Part shown: positions 29,834 through 38,917 of the stretch, one piece after another
How positions within the stretch are numbered: position 1 is the stretch's first letter
Layout of the letters: each line of letters starts with the position of its first letter
Assembly: GCA_966211815.1 (NCBI GenBank)
Contig: CBIHOD010000003.1
Coordinates: 1-64,000 of the forward strand
Direction: 5' to 3'
DNA from: JANPCX01 sp966211815
Lineage (GTDB): Bacteria; Pseudomonadota; Gammaproteobacteria; Burkholderiales; Burkholderiaceae_C
DNA length: 64,000 nt
The notes under the pieces: generated by a model
Told to the model about the DNA's origin: nothing
What the model saw: only the letters and a program-made list of their open reading frames with translations
The model's database searches: none
Made by a program: the position numbers and the translations under genes

Positions 29834-30478
29834 TTAGAAGAGGTCGACGGAGCCGCCACCAGTGGCGGCCGGGACGGCCTTCTGCACAGCGGCGCGGTCC
29901 TGCGCCACCAGGGCTTCGGTGTTGGTCGGGGCCAGCCGCTTGACCATCGCCTTGCCGCTGGCCGGCAGGAAGCAGACCTTGCGGGGGTAGACGTCGAGCA
30001 CGTCCTTGGAGACCACGGTGATGCGTTCGGTCTTCAGGTAGTCCATCACGAACTGGGTGTTGCGCTCGCCGACGTTCATCGAGTTCATGCCGCTGATGAC
30101 CTGGCCGCCGCCGAACACCTTGGCCTCCAGCGTCAGGCGGGAGGCGCCTTTCTTCAGCAGCTCGTTGATCAGCAGCTCCATCGCATAGGAACCGTAGCGG
30201 CCCGACTCGCCGTTGCCCTCGGGCAGCATGAAGTGGTTCATCCCGCCGACGCGGGCGTTGCGGTCCCAGATGCAGGCGGCGATGCACGAGCCCAGCGTGG
30301 TCATGATCAGCATGTCCTCGTCGTGCACGAAATACTCGCCGGGCAGGATCTTGACGGCGTCGTTCTTGAAGTGCGCGTCGTAGAAGAAGAAGGACGCCTC
30401 CCCCGGCTTGCGCGACTGCGCCTTGAGGCGGTCGAGCCTGGAGCCCGGGGGCGTTGAAAGTGCGGATGCCATGGCCAT
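29834..30478 (-). CDS. cheD: CheD, chemoreceptor glutamine deamidase
   Basis: A 214-residue CheD. The catalytic Cys and His are in TTLGSCIAACIWD and GGMNHFMLPEG, with the family motif EAKVFGGGQVI and DVYPRKVCFLPASGK. The N-terminal extension (about 35 residues) is longer than in Bacillus or Thermotoga CheD. It lies 32 bp upstream of cheB and 67 bp downstream of cheR in one unit. Confidence 0.95.
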   Translation of the reverse strand: MAMASALSTPPGSRLDRLKAQSRKPGEASFFFYDAHFKNDAVKILPGEYFVHDEDMLIMTTLGSCIAACIWDRNARVGGMNHFMLPEGNGESGRYGSYAMELLINELLKKGASRLTLEAKVFGGGQVISGMNSMNVGERNTQFVMDYLKTERITVVSKDVLDVYPRKVCFLPASGKAMVKRLAPTNTEALVAQDRAAVQKAVPAATGGGSVDLF

Positions 30479-30545
30479 GGTGCGGTGTTCTTGTCAGACG
30501 TTGCGGTTGATGTTCCCGGGCGTGGCGGCGGTGGGGTCCCTGCCG

Positions 30546-31415
30546 TCAGACTCGCTCGTAAATCGTCTTGCCCCGCAAGCGGAACAAGTCCTTGGCTTCG
30601 GTGAAGTTCTCCGAGTGCCCCACGAAGAGCAGGCCTTTCGGTTTCATGACCGAGTGGATGCGCTCCAGCACCGCGCGCTGGGTGGGCGCGTCGAAATAGA
30701 TCATCACGTTGCGGCAGAAGACGATGTCGAACGGCTCGCCGAGCGACCAGCGCGTGTCCATCAGGTTGTGCGTGCGGAACTCGATGATCCGGGCCAGTTC
30801 GGGCTTGATGCGGATGAAACCGCTGTTGGCGCCCTTGCCGCGGAGGAAGTGCTGCTTCAGCCGCTCGGGCGACAGGCCGCGCGCGTCGGCCGAATAGACG
30901 CCTTGGCTGGCGGTGGCAAGCACCTTGGTGTCGATGTCGCTGCAGACCAGCTTGACGTTGCCGCCCAGGCCCATGCTCTCGGCCACCGTCATCGCCAGGG
31001 AGTAGGGCTCTTCGCCGGTCGAGGCGGCGTTGCACCACAGCCGCAGGCTGCTGCGCGTCTTCAGCTCGGCGTGCAGCGCGTGGAAATGGTGTTCTTCGCG
31101 GAAGAAGGAGGTCAGGTTGGTGGTCAGGCTGTTGATGAACTCCTGCCATTCCTCCTCGGCGGCCGGCCCGGTGGCGGCTTGCAGCCATTTCAGGTAGGAG
31201 GAGAAGGATTTCTGCCCCGTCTCGCGCAGCCGGCGCGAAAGGCGGCTGTAGACCATGGCCTGCTTGCCGGCGTGCAGGCTGATGCCGGCGCGCTGGTAGA
31301 TCAGCTGCCGCACCAGGTCGAAATCCGACGCGACGAAGCTGAATTCCTGCTCGGCGCCGGGCTGGCTGGGGCCGTCGCCGCCCGGTGCAGTTCGGTCAGA
31401 TAGCACGGCAGTCAT
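30546..31415 (-). CDS. cheR: CheR, chemoreceptor methyltransferase
   Basis: A 289-residue SAM-dependent methyltransferase. The N-terminal helical domain has YQRAGISLHAGKQAMVYSRL; the SAM site is WCNAASTGEEPYSLAMT, followed by IDTKVLATASQGVYS, FDIVFCRNVMIYFD and LFVGHSENF. It starts the cheRDB unit. The 285 bp upstream, shared with the diverging diguanylate cyclase, show no clear promoter to me. Confidence 0.96.
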   Translation of the reverse strand: MTAVLSDRTAPGGDGPSQPGAEQEFSFVASDFDLVRQLIYQRAGISLHAGKQAMVYSRLSRRLRETGQKSFSSYLKWLQAATGPAAEEEWQEFINSLTTNLTSFFREEHHFHALHAELKTRSSLRLWCNAASTGEEPYSLAMTVAESMGLGGNVKLVCSDIDTKVLATASQGVYSADARGLSPERLKQHFLRGKGANSGFIRIKPELARIIEFRTHNLMDTRWSLGEPFDIVFCRNVMIYFDAPTQRAVLERIHSVMKPKGLLFVGHSENFTEAKDLFRLRGKTIYERV

Positions 31416-31700
31416 CTTTTTTTCCGTTCCCTTCGCAGCGCTTGTGAGGGTTTGCCGGTGCTTTCCCGCCTCCGCGACGGCCGACGGGGCGACAAGCGCC
31501 CGCCGGCCGAATCCGCAGGGGCACGACGCACCGCGCTCGATCCCATGGCGTTATTTCGGTCACAGTGTGGCTTTCTTGAGGCGCCGCCAGGGTCCGAAAT
31601 ATGGCCAGAATCCGGCTTAGTTCATGGACTGGGCGCCCAGGGCGCGCTGCTAGACTGCGGCCCAACCCGCGCCCCACCACGCCTTCGACCAACGGACGAC

Positions 31701-32429
31701 GTGACTGAAACCAACGAATCCTTCGGTGCTTTCGCCCAGCCTTTGAAGCTGGTGCTGGCGCTCCAGTTGCTGGAGCAGTCGGGGCACCGTTTCCCCGCGG
31801 GGATGCAACCCGGCTCCGAGCCGTGGCTCCAGGAAGTGATCGACGCGCTTTGCGACATGTCCAGCCGGGATGCTTTGACCGGCCTGGCCAACCGGCGGCA
31901 GTTCGAGCTGGCGCTGGCGCGCGAAATCGACCGCGTCGCCCGCGTCGGCGAACCCGCCCTGGTGCTGATGGCGGACATCGACCATTTCAAGCAGGTGAAC
32001 GACGCCCACGGCCACCCGGCGGGCGACCAGGTGCTCAAGGTGGTCGCGCAGTGCATCCTGGAGTGCGTCCGGCCGATGGACACGGTGTCCCGCATCGGCG
32101 GCGAGGAATTCGCCGTCATCCTGCCGAATTGCTCCCCCGCCTTCGGCCACACCGTGGCCGAGCGCATCCGGGCCCGGGTCGCGCGGCGGCCCGTGGCGGT
32201 GTCGCCGGGCGTCGAAGTCCAGCTCTCCATCAGCCTGGGCGGGGCGTTTGCCCCGCAGTGGGTGCGGTCGTCCGCCCCGCTTTGGATCGAGCGCGCCGAC
32301 CAGCAGCTCTACCGCGCCAAGGCGGACGGCCGCAACCGCGCCTGCCTGGAGCAGGCCACCGTGATGCAGGTCAGTGCCGAGGAGAAGGGACTGCTGTTCG
32401 GCACCTCACAGTTTCAGGACATCGAATGA
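31701..32429 (+). CDS. Diguanylate cyclase (GGDEF domain)
   Basis: A 242-residue cytoplasmic protein making cyclic di-GMP. After a short N-terminal region without recognised sensor domain comes the GGDEF domain (about 55-220): DALTGLANRRQFE, MADIDHFKQVNDAHGHPAGD and the active-site RIGGEEFAVILP (GGEEF, competent). The end LYRAKADGRNR is typical. I see no RxxD inhibitory site before the motif. GTG 31701 is the likely start. It overlaps the next gene by 4 bp, tying c-di-GMP output to the MinD-like ATPase. Confidence 0.92.
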   Translation: MTETNESFGAFAQPLKLVLALQLLEQSGHRFPAGMQPGSEPWLQEVIDALCDMSSRDALTGLANRRQFELALAREIDRVARVGEPALVLMADIDHFKQVNDAHGHPAGDQVLKVVAQCILECVRPMDTVSRIGGEEFAVILPNCSPAFGHTVAERIRARVARRPVAVSPGVEVQLSISLGGAFAPQWVRSSAPLWIERADQQLYRAKADGRNRACLEQATVMQVSAEEKGLLFGTSQFQDIE

Positions 32430-33244
32430 GCACGGCAGCCAAGACACCCCGTCCCCCCGCCGCCAGCAGCAACAAGGCGCGCGCGCGCATCACGGCCCTG
32501 ACCAGCGGCAAAGGCGGGGTCGGCAAAACTTTCATGGCCGCCAACCTGGCCTCTGCCCTGTCCAAGCGCGGCGAGCGCGTGCTGGTGCTCGACGCCGACC
32601 TGGGCCTGGCCAACCTCGACGTGGTGCTGAACCTGTCCCCCAAGATCACCCTGCACGACGTCTTCACCGGCAAGGCCGAGCTGGAGGACGCCGTGCTGCC
32701 GGCGCCCGGCGGCTTTTCCGTGCTGCTGGCGGGGTCGGGCATGGTCGAGTATTCCCGACTCACCGCCGAGATCCGCGTGCAGCTGCTCGACGTCATCGAG
32801 AAAGTGTCGCCGCGCTTCGACCACATCCTGCTCGACACCGGCGCCGGCATCTCCGACGTGGTGCTCTACACCGTTTCTCTGGCGGACGAGGTGTTGGTGG
32901 TCACCACCCCGGAGCCGACCTCCCTGACCGACGCCTACGCCACGATCAAGGTCCTGTCCGGCCAGCAGCACCGCCGCACGATCAAACTCGTGGTCAACCA
33001 GGTGAGCCGCGCCGGCGAAGGCAAAGTGATCCGCGGCCAGCTGCAGCTGGTGGTTGACAAATTCGTCACGCCCCAGATGCCCGCGGAAGCCGGCGGCGGC
33101 GTCAAGCTGGAGCTGTTGGGCGAAGTGCCGTCCGACCTGTCGGTGCGCGAAGCGGTCCAGAAGCGGCAATTGCTGCTGGAGCTGCGGCCCGGCTGCCCGG
33201 CCGCCGCCAGCGTCCGCGGCATCGCCGAAAAAATCGCTTCCTGA
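32426..33244 (+). CDS. MinD/ParA-family ATPase, FlhG/FleN-like
   Basis: A 272-residue deviant Walker-A ATPase: TSGKGGVGKTFMAANLASAL, VLDADLGLANLDVVLNLSP, the phosphate-sensing LLDTGAGISDVVLY and VVTTPEPTSLTDAYATIKVL. This last block is typical for FlhG/FleN/YlxH, which set flagellar number and place; relatives bind c-di-GMP-dependent regulators. Co-transcribed with a diguanylate cyclase and near cheRDB, a motility role is likely. There is no flhF next to it. An Ala/Pro-rich N-terminus of about 20 residues precedes the core. Confidence 0.85.
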   Translation: MSTAAKTPRPPAASSNKARARITALTSGKGGVGKTFMAANLASALSKRGERVLVLDADLGLANLDVVLNLSPKITLHDVFTGKAELEDAVLPAPGGFSVLLAGSGMVEYSRLTAEIRVQLLDVIEKVSPRFDHILLDTGAGISDVVLYTVSLADEVLVVTTPEPTSLTDAYATIKVLSGQQHRRTIKLVVNQVSRAGEGKVIRGQLQLVVDKFVTPQMPAEAGGGVKLELLGEVPSDLSVREAVQKRQLLLELRPGCPAAASVRGIAEKIAS

Positions 33245-33516
33245 CGGGCCGCGGTGCCGTCGCGGCGGCACCGCCGAGCCGGCTGCAGCACCCGGCGCAA
33301 CCGGGACGACCCCGCTAGAAATTACACTCATGGGTTGCGTCCGGCCCGGCTGGCCGGAGGGCGGCTCTGCCCTGACGGCCCCGCCGCCCGTCTGGAGACA
33401 CCTTTTGATTCGACGAAAACCCATGGGCAGCGGCATCCCCGCGCGGTCGCGATCGCGCTCTGCGGCGTGGCGCGCGGCCCACGCCCTGGTTTTCCCCTCG
33501 CCGGGGGGCACCGGCT

Positions 33517-34134
33517 GTGCTTGAGCTTCGAAACCTGGCTTGCGAGCGCGGCGGGCGCACTTTGTTCGACGGCGTCAGCCTGTGCTTGCCGGCCGGCGGG
33601 CTGCTGAGGGTCCGGGGCGCCAACGGCGCCGGCAAGACCAGCCTGCTGCGCATGCTCTGCGGGCTGCTTCAGCCCAGCCGCGGCGACGTGCTCTGGCGCG
33701 GCGAGGCGGTCTCGGCCTTGCGCGAGGAGTTCGGCCGGGAACTCGTCTACCTCGGCCACGCCGCCGCCCTGAAAGACGACCTTTCACCCCTGGAGAACCT
33801 GCTCGACGCCTGCCGGCTCGGCGGTTTCCACGCCACCGAGGGCGCCGCGCTGCGCGCCCTCGCGCAGGCCGGCCTGCGTGGCCACGAAGACACCCAGGTG
33901 CGTCGCCTCTCCCAGGGGCAGCGGCGCCGCAGCGCGCTGGCGCGGCTGGCCATGGCGCCGGGGCGGGCCGCGCTGTGGGTGCTGGACGAGCCGTTCAACG
34001 CCCTGGACGTCGGCGCGGTGGCCTGGCTCGGCGGCCTGGTCCAGGCCCATCTCATGGCCGGCGGGCTGGCCGTGCTGACCAGCCACCAGGACGTCGCCAT
34101 CGACGGCGTCGCGCCGCGGGAGTTGTCGCTGTGA
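33517..34134 (+). CDS. ccmA: CcmA, haem exporter ATP-binding protein
   Basis: A 205-residue ABC ATPase of cytochrome c maturation System I. Walker A GANGAGKTSLLRML, signature RRLSQGQRRRSALARL, Walker B LWVLDEPFNALDV and switch His in LTSHQDVAI. With CcmB it releases holo-CcmE from CcmC using ATP. First gene of the nine-gene ccm operon; TACACT at 33323-33328 is a plausible -10 upstream. GTG start, with the 4-bp GTGA overlap into ccmB at its end. Confidence 0.96.
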   Translation: MLELRNLACERGGRTLFDGVSLCLPAGGLLRVRGANGAGKTSLLRMLCGLLQPSRGDVLWRGEAVSALREEFGRELVYLGHAAALKDDLSPLENLLDACRLGGFHATEGAALRALAQAGLRGHEDTQVRRLSQGQRRRSALARLAMAPGRAALWVLDEPFNALDVGAVAWLGGLVQAHLMAGGLAVLTSHQDVAIDGVAPRELSL

Positions 34135-34856
34135 CGGACGGCGCCGCGGCTTCCCCGGCCACCGCCGCGCCCGCCCGCGCCGCCGGCGCGTGGGCGGGCT
34201 TTTGCGTGGTGTTCGCCCGCGACATGCGCACCGCGCTGCGCCGCCGTTCCGACACCCTGGCGGCGCTGGTCTTCTTCGTGATGGTCTGCAGCCTGTTCCC
34301 GCTGGGCGTCGGTCCGGAACCGCAGCTGCTGCGCACCATGGCGCCGGGCGTGGTCTGGGTGGCGGCGCTGCTGGCCTCGATGCTGTCGATGACCCGCATG
34401 TTCTCGGACGACCACCAGGACGGCACGCTGGAGCAACTGCTGGTCTGCGCCCATCCGCTGCCGCTGCTCGTGCTGGGCAAGGTCATGGCGCACTGGGTGG
34501 TCTCGGGCCTGTTGTTGACGCTGGTGTCGCCGTTGCTGGCGCTGCAGTTCGGCATGGCGCCTTCGGCCTGCGGCGTGCTGGTGCTGTCGCTGCTGCTGGG
34601 CACGCCGGTGCTCAGCCTCTTCGGCGCGATCGGCGCGGCCTTGACCGTGGGCCTGCGCGGCGGCGGCGTGCTGCTGTCGCTGCTGGTGCTGCCTTTGTGC
34701 GTGCCGGTGCTGATCTTCGGCGCCGGCGCCGTCGAGACCCATGCCGCCGGCCTGGGCGTCGGCGGCCATTTCTCGCTGCTCGGCGCCTTGCTGGCCCTCA
34801 CCGGGGTGGCGGCGCCCTGGGTGGCCGCGGCCGCCTTGCGCATCGGCCTGGAATGA
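34131..34856 (+). CDS. ccmB: CcmB, haem exporter permease
   Basis: A 241-residue membrane protein with six hydrophobic helices. Family stretches: RDMRTALRRRSDTLAALVFF, FPLGVGPEPQLLRTMAPGVV, SMTRMFSDDHQDGTLEQLL (coupling to CcmA) and LLGTPVLSLFGAIGAAL. Partner of CcmA in the CcmABCDE complex. It starts with GTG overlapping ccmA; about 20 Ala-rich residues precede the first family-like part. Confidence 0.94.
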   Translation: MTDGAAASPATAAPARAAGAWAGFCVVFARDMRTALRRRSDTLAALVFFVMVCSLFPLGVGPEPQLLRTMAPGVVWVAALLASMLSMTRMFSDDHQDGTLEQLLVCAHPLPLLVLGKVMAHWVVSGLLLTLVSPLLALQFGMAPSACGVLVLSLLLGTPVLSLFGAIGAALTVGLRGGGVLLSLLVLPLCVPVLIFGAGAVETHAAGLGVGGHFSLLGALLALTGVAAPWVAAAALRIGLE

Positions 34857-34952
34857 ACGCGGCCGCCGCTTTGGAAAACGCTGGAAGACGAGTGATGCAA
34901 GCCTATCCGCCGACAACGACGCCGCCGCGCCCCAACCCCCGGAGAACCCGCC

Positions 34953-35705
34953 ATGCCATCCGCTGACATCAACTGGTTCCGGTTCGCCGCGCCGCAGGCC
35001 TTCTACCCGCTGGCCGGGCGCATGGTCCCGTGGTTCGCCGCGGCCGCCGCGCTGCTGGCGGCGGCGGGCCTGTACATCGGCCTGTGGCTGGCGCCCACGG
35101 ACGCGACCCAGGGCGATTCCTACCGCATCATCTTCGTGCACGTGCCGGCGGCCTGGATGTCCATGGTCATCTACCTGGCCATGGCCGGCTGGGCCGGCGT
35201 CGGCCTGGTCTTCAACTCCCGGCTGTCGTCGATGATGGCCAACGCGCTGGCCCCCACCGGGGCTTTGATGACCTTCCTGGCGCTGTGGACCGGCGCGCTC
35301 TGGGGCAAGCCCACCTGGGGCACCTGGTGGGTGTGGGACGCGCGGCTCACCTCGGAGCTGGTGCTGCTGTTCCTCTACATCGGCTTCATGTCGCTGCACG
35401 CGTCGATCGACGACCCGCGCCGCGCCGACCGGGCCGCCGGGCTGCTGGCCCTGGTGGGCGTGGTGAACGTGCCCATCATCTATTTCTCGGTGCAGTGGTG
35501 GAACACGCTGCACCAGGGCGCCTCGGTCAGCCTGACCCGGGCGCCGAGCATGGCCGCGCAGATGCTGCTGGGCATGCTGGTGATGGCGCTGGCCTTCTGG
35601 GCCTACAGCATCGCCGTGGCGCTGGCGCGCGTGCGCACGCTCATGCTGGAGCGCGAGCGCCACGCCGGCTGGGTTCGCCATGCGCTGGACGGGGAGGCCG
35701 CGTGA
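34953..35705 (+). CDS. ccmC: CcmC, haem handling protein (loads haem on CcmE)
   Basis: A 250-residue six-helix protein. The periplasmic tryptophan-rich WWD motif reads WGTWWVWDARLTSELVLLF, flanked by the haem-ligand histidines in VHVPAAWMS and in WWNTLHQGASV. It attaches haem covalently to CcmE. It lies 96 bp after ccmB and overlaps ccmD by one base (TGATG). Confidence 0.96.
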   Translation: MPSADINWFRFAAPQAFYPLAGRMVPWFAAAAALLAAAGLYIGLWLAPTDATQGDSYRIIFVHVPAAWMSMVIYLAMAGWAGVGLVFNSRLSSMMANALAPTGALMTFLALWTGALWGKPTWGTWWVWDARLTSELVLLFLYIGFMSLHASIDDPRRADRAAGLLALVGVVNVPIIYFSVQWWNTLHQGASVSLTRAPSMAAQMLLGMLVMALAFWAYSIAVALARVRTLMLERERHAGWVRHALDGEAA

Positions 35706-35905
35706 TGGCGGGCGCGCACGGCAACTGGGCCGGCCTGGCCGACTTCCTCGCCATGGGCGGCTACGGCGTTTTCGTCTGGGGATCGCTCGGCGCCTGCGCC
35801 GCGGTCGCGGTGGCCGAAGTGGGTTTGCTTTACCTCAAAAGACGTGCGCTTATTCGCCGTCTGAGGCGGGAAGCGGCCGCGGATGCCGGACAATCCCGGC
35901 CATGA
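35705..35905 (+). CDS. ccmD: CcmD, small membrane protein of haem export
   Basis: A 66-residue protein with one membrane helix (about 17-38, GVFVWGSLGACAAVAVAEVG). The family pattern is MGGYGVFVWGS before the helix and a basic LKRRALIRRLRRE tail in the cytoplasm. It helps release holo-CcmE from CcmABC. It overlaps ccmC by one base and ccmE by four (ATGA). Confidence 0.9.
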   Translation: MAGAHGNWAGLADFLAMGGYGVFVWGSLGACAAVAVAEVGLLYLKRRALIRRLRREAAADAGQSRP

Positions 35906-36381
35906 AACCTCGTCACAAACGGGCCCTGGCCATCGCCTGCGGCCTGGCGGCGCTGGGCGTGGCCAGCGCGCTCGTCCTCAACGCCTTCAACAGCAACCTC
36001 GTGTTCTTCTTCAGCCCGTCCCAGGTCGCCGCGAAAGAGGCGCCGCAGGGCCGCAGCTTCCGCATCGGCGGGCTGGTCGAGGAGGGCAGCATCCAGCGCG
36101 AGGCGCAGGGCCTGTCGATCCGCTTCGTCGTCACCGACCTGGCTCACAAGATCCCGGTCACCTACACCGGGCTGCTGCCAGACCTCTTCAAGGAAGGCAA
36201 GGGCGTGGTCGCGCAGGGCAAGCTGGGCGACGACGGCGTCTTCCGCGCCGAGCAGGTGCTGGCCAAGCACGACGAGAACTACATGCCCCCCGAGGCCGCC
36301 GCCGCCCTGAAGAACGCCCAGCCCGGCGCGGGCCGGCAGGCCAGCCCCACCTTGTCGACGGCGACGCCGCCCGCCCCATGA
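35902..36381 (+). CDS. ccmE: CcmE, periplasmic haem chaperone
   Basis: A 159-residue membrane-anchored haem chaperone. The N-terminal anchor (RALAIACGLAALGVASALVL) is followed by an OB-like beta barrel with FRIGGLVEEGSI, VTDLAHKIPVTYTGLLPDLF and EGKGVVAQGKL. The covalent haem His lies in LAKHDENYMPPE. The C-terminal tail is flexible and Ala/Pro-rich. Couples to ccmF by an ATGA overlap. Confidence 0.96.
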   Translation: MKPRHKRALAIACGLAALGVASALVLNAFNSNLVFFFSPSQVAAKEAPQGRSFRIGGLVEEGSIQREAQGLSIRFVVTDLAHKIPVTYTGLLPDLFKEGKGVVAQGKLGDDGVFRAEQVLAKHDENYMPPEAAAALKNAQPGAGRQASPTLSTATPPAP

Positions 36382-38387
36382 TCCCCGAACTCGGCCATTT
36401 CTCGCTCATCCTGGCGCTGGCCATGGCGCTGTCGCAAAGCGTGCTGCCGCTGATCGGCGCCGCCACCGGCCACGCCGGCTGGATGGCGCTGGCACGGCCT
36501 TCGGCGCGCGGCCAGTTCCTTTTCACGCTGATCGCCTACGGCTGCCTCACCTCGGCCTTCGTCGGCAACGATTTCTCGGTGCTGCTGGCCGCCAACCACT
36601 CCAACTCGCAGCTGCCGCTCGTCTACCGCGTCACCGCGGTCTGGGGGAACCACGAAGGCTCGATCCTGCTGTGGTCGCTGATCCTGTCGGGCTGGACGCT
36701 GGCGGTGTCCGTCTTCTCGAAGCGGCTCGACGACCGCACCGTGGCGCGCGTGCTCGGCGTGATGGGCCTGGTCAGCTGCGGCTTCCTGCTGTTCACGCTG
36801 CTCACCTCCAACCCCTTCGAGCGGCTGCTGCCCGCCGCGGCCGACGGCCAGGACCTGAACCCGCTGCTGCAGGACCCCGGCATGGTCATCCACCCGCCGA
36901 TGCTTTACATGGGCTACGTCGGCTTCGTCGTCGCCTTCGCCTTCGCGATCGCGGCGCTGCTGGCCGGCCGTCTGGACGCCGCCTGGGCGCGCTGGTCCCG
37001 CCCCTGGACGACGGTCGCCTGGTGCTTCCTGACCTGCGGCATCGCGCTGGGCAGCTTCTGGGCCTACTACGAGCTCGGCTGGGGCGGCTGGTGGTTCTGG
37101 GACCCGGTTGAGAACGCCTCCTTCATGCCCTGGCTGGTCGGCACCGCGCTGATGCATTCGCTGGCCGTCACCGAAAAGCGCGGCGGCTTCAAGATGTGGA
37201 CGGCGCTGCTGGCGATCCTGGCCTTTTCGCTGTCGCTGCTGGGCACGTTCATCGTGCGCTCGGGCGTGCTCAGCTCCGTTCACGCCTTCGCTTCCGATCC
37301 CGCGCGGGGCATCTTCATCCTGGGCTTCCTGGCCTCGGTGATCGGCGGCTCGCTGCTGCTGTTCGCCCTGCGCGCGCCCAAAGTGGGGCTGGGCGGCAGC
37401 TTCGAATGGGTGTCGCGCGAATCGATGCTGCTGGCCAACAACGTGCTGCTCGTGGTCGCGGCCGCGGCGGTGCTGCTGGGCACGCTCTACCCCCTGGTGA
37501 TCGACGCGATGGGCCTGGGCAAGCTGTCGGTGGGGCCGCCTTACTTCAATGCGGTGTTCGTGCCGCTGATCGCGCCGGCGCTCTTCCTGATGGGCGTCGG
37601 CCCGCTGGCGCGCTGGCGCGAGGCCAGCTGGCGGGAGCTGGCCCGCCTGCTGCGCTGGGCGGCGGCGGTGAGCGTCGCCAGCGCGGTGGCGGCTCCGCTG
37701 CTGCTGGGGCACTGGACGCCGATGGTGGGCTTGGGCCTGCTGCTGTCCGCCTGGGTGGGCAGCACCGCGGTGCTGAACCTCGTCTCCCGCCTGCGCCAAC
37801 ACCCGGCGCCGGGCTGGGGCGCCCGGCTGGCGGCGCAGCCCGGCAGCTACTACGGCATGCTGTTGGCGCACTTCGGCGTGGCGGTGTTCATCGCCGGGGT
37901 GACCGTCGTCAGCGGCTTCCAGGGCGAGAGCGACGTGCGCATGGAGCCGGGCGAGACGACCACCGTCGGCGGCCATGTCTTTCGGCTGGACGGCGTGGAG
38001 TCGGTGCGCGGGCCCAACTACAGCGCCTCGCGCGCCCGGGTCAGCGTGACGCGCCAAGGCGGCGACGGCGTCGTGGCGGTGTTGAAACCCGAGCGGCGGG
38101 TCTACGACGTCAGCCGCCAGCCCATGACCGAAGTCGGCATCGACCGCGGCCTGGGCCGCGACCTCTACGTCGCGCTCGGCGAGCCGGTGAGCGCCACCGC
38201 CTGGAGCGTGCGCGTGCACCACAAGCCGCTGGTCAACTGGATCTGGCTGGGCTGCCTGCTGATGGCCGGGGGCGGCCTGCTCGCGGTGTTCGACCGCCGC
38301 TACCGCGCCGCGCGCCGCGCCGCGGTCCCAGTCGCGTCGCCGGCCGCCGCGTCGCCGGCCATCCGACAACCCTCGCCCCAGCCCTGA
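36378..38387 (+). CDS. ccmF: CcmF, haem lyase core subunit
   Basis: A 669-residue polytopic protein that joins haem from CcmE to apocytochrome CxxCH motifs, together with CcmH and CcmI. The WWD motif is WGGWWFWDPVENASFMPWLV; the N-terminal HFSLILALAMALSQ and YRVTAVWGNHEGSILLWSLI are conserved, as are HPPMLYMGYVG and TFIVRSGVLSSVHAFASDP. The C-terminal periplasmic domain ends with PLVNWIWLGCLLM. Length is standard. Confidence 0.97.
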   Translation: MIPELGHFSLILALAMALSQSVLPLIGAATGHAGWMALARPSARGQFLFTLIAYGCLTSAFVGNDFSVLLAANHSNSQLPLVYRVTAVWGNHEGSILLWSLILSGWTLAVSVFSKRLDDRTVARVLGVMGLVSCGFLLFTLLTSNPFERLLPAAADGQDLNPLLQDPGMVIHPPMLYMGYVGFVVAFAFAIAALLAGRLDAAWARWSRPWTTVAWCFLTCGIALGSFWAYYELGWGGWWFWDPVENASFMPWLVGTALMHSLAVTEKRGGFKMWTALLAILAFSLSLLGTFIVRSGVLSSVHAFASDPARGIFILGFLASVIGGSLLLFALRAPKVGLGGSFEWVSRESMLLANNVLLVVAAAAVLLGTLYPLVIDAMGLGKLSVGPPYFNAVFVPLIAPALFLMGVGPLARWREASWRELARLLRWAAAVSVASAVAAPLLLGHWTPMVGLGLLLSAWVGSTAVLNLVSRLRQHPAPGWGARLAAQPGSYYGMLLAHFGVAVFIAGVTVVSGFQGESDVRMEPGETTTVGGHVFRLDGVESVRGPNYSASRARVSVTRQGGDGVVAVLKPERRVYDVSRQPMTEVGIDRGLGRDLYVALGEPVSATAWSVRVHHKPLVNWIWLGCLLMAGGGLLAVFDRRYRAARRAAVPVASPAAASPAIRQPSPQP

Positions 38388-38389
38388 CC

Positions 38390-38917
38390 ATGAAGCGCTA
38401 CCTGATCCCCCTGGCAGTGTTCCTGGTGCTGGTCGGCTTCCTGGCGGTCGGCCTGCGGCTGGACCCGCGCGAGGTGCCGTCGCCCCTGATCGGCAAGCCG
38501 GTGCCCGCCTTCAGCCTGCCGCTGCTGGCCGAGCCCGGCCAGGCGCTGTCGCCGCAGGACCTGCGCGGCCAGGTCTGGATCCTCAATGTCTGGGCGTCCT
38601 GGTGCGTGGCCTGCCGGCAGGAGCACCCGGTCCTGGTGGACTTCGCCAAGTCGTCGAAGGTGCCGCTCTACGGCCTGAACTACAAGGACAAGCGCGACGA
38701 CGCGCTGCGCTGGCTCAAGCAGTTCGGCGACCCGTACAGGCAATCGCTCTCCGACAGCGAGGGCCTGGTGGGCATCGACCTGGGCGTGTACGGCGTGCCC
38801 GAGACTTTCATCGTCGACAAGGAAGGCGTCATCCGCCACAAGCACATCGGCCCGGTGACGCCGGAGGCGCTGCACAAGACCATCCTGCCTTTGCTGGGGA
38901 AACTCGGTGCGCCTTGA
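38390..38917 (+). CDS. ccmG: CcmG/DsbE, thioredoxin-like reductase for cytochrome c maturation
   Basis: A 175-residue membrane-anchored thioredoxin-fold protein. N-terminal anchor LIPLAVFLVLVGFLAVGL, active site WASWCVACRQEHP (CVAC), the acidic loop in YGLNYKDKRDDALRWL and the cis-Pro in YGVPETFIVDKEG. It keeps apocytochrome cysteines reduced in the periplasm. It starts 2 bp after ccmF and overlaps ccmH. Confidence 0.96.
   Translation: MKRYLIPLAVFLVLVGFLAVGLRLDPREVPSPLIGKPVPAFSLPLLAEPGQALSPQDLRGQVWILNVWASWCVACRQEHPVLVDFAKSSKVPLYGLNYKDKRDDALRWLKQFGDPYRQSLSDSEGLVGIDLGVYGVPETFIVDKEGVIRHKHIGPVTPEALHKTILPLLGKLGAP

Noticed and set aside
36279..38369. Long minus-strand open frame opposite ccmF
   Set aside because: ccmF is unmistakable; the antisense frame is Gln/His/Arg-rich without motifs.
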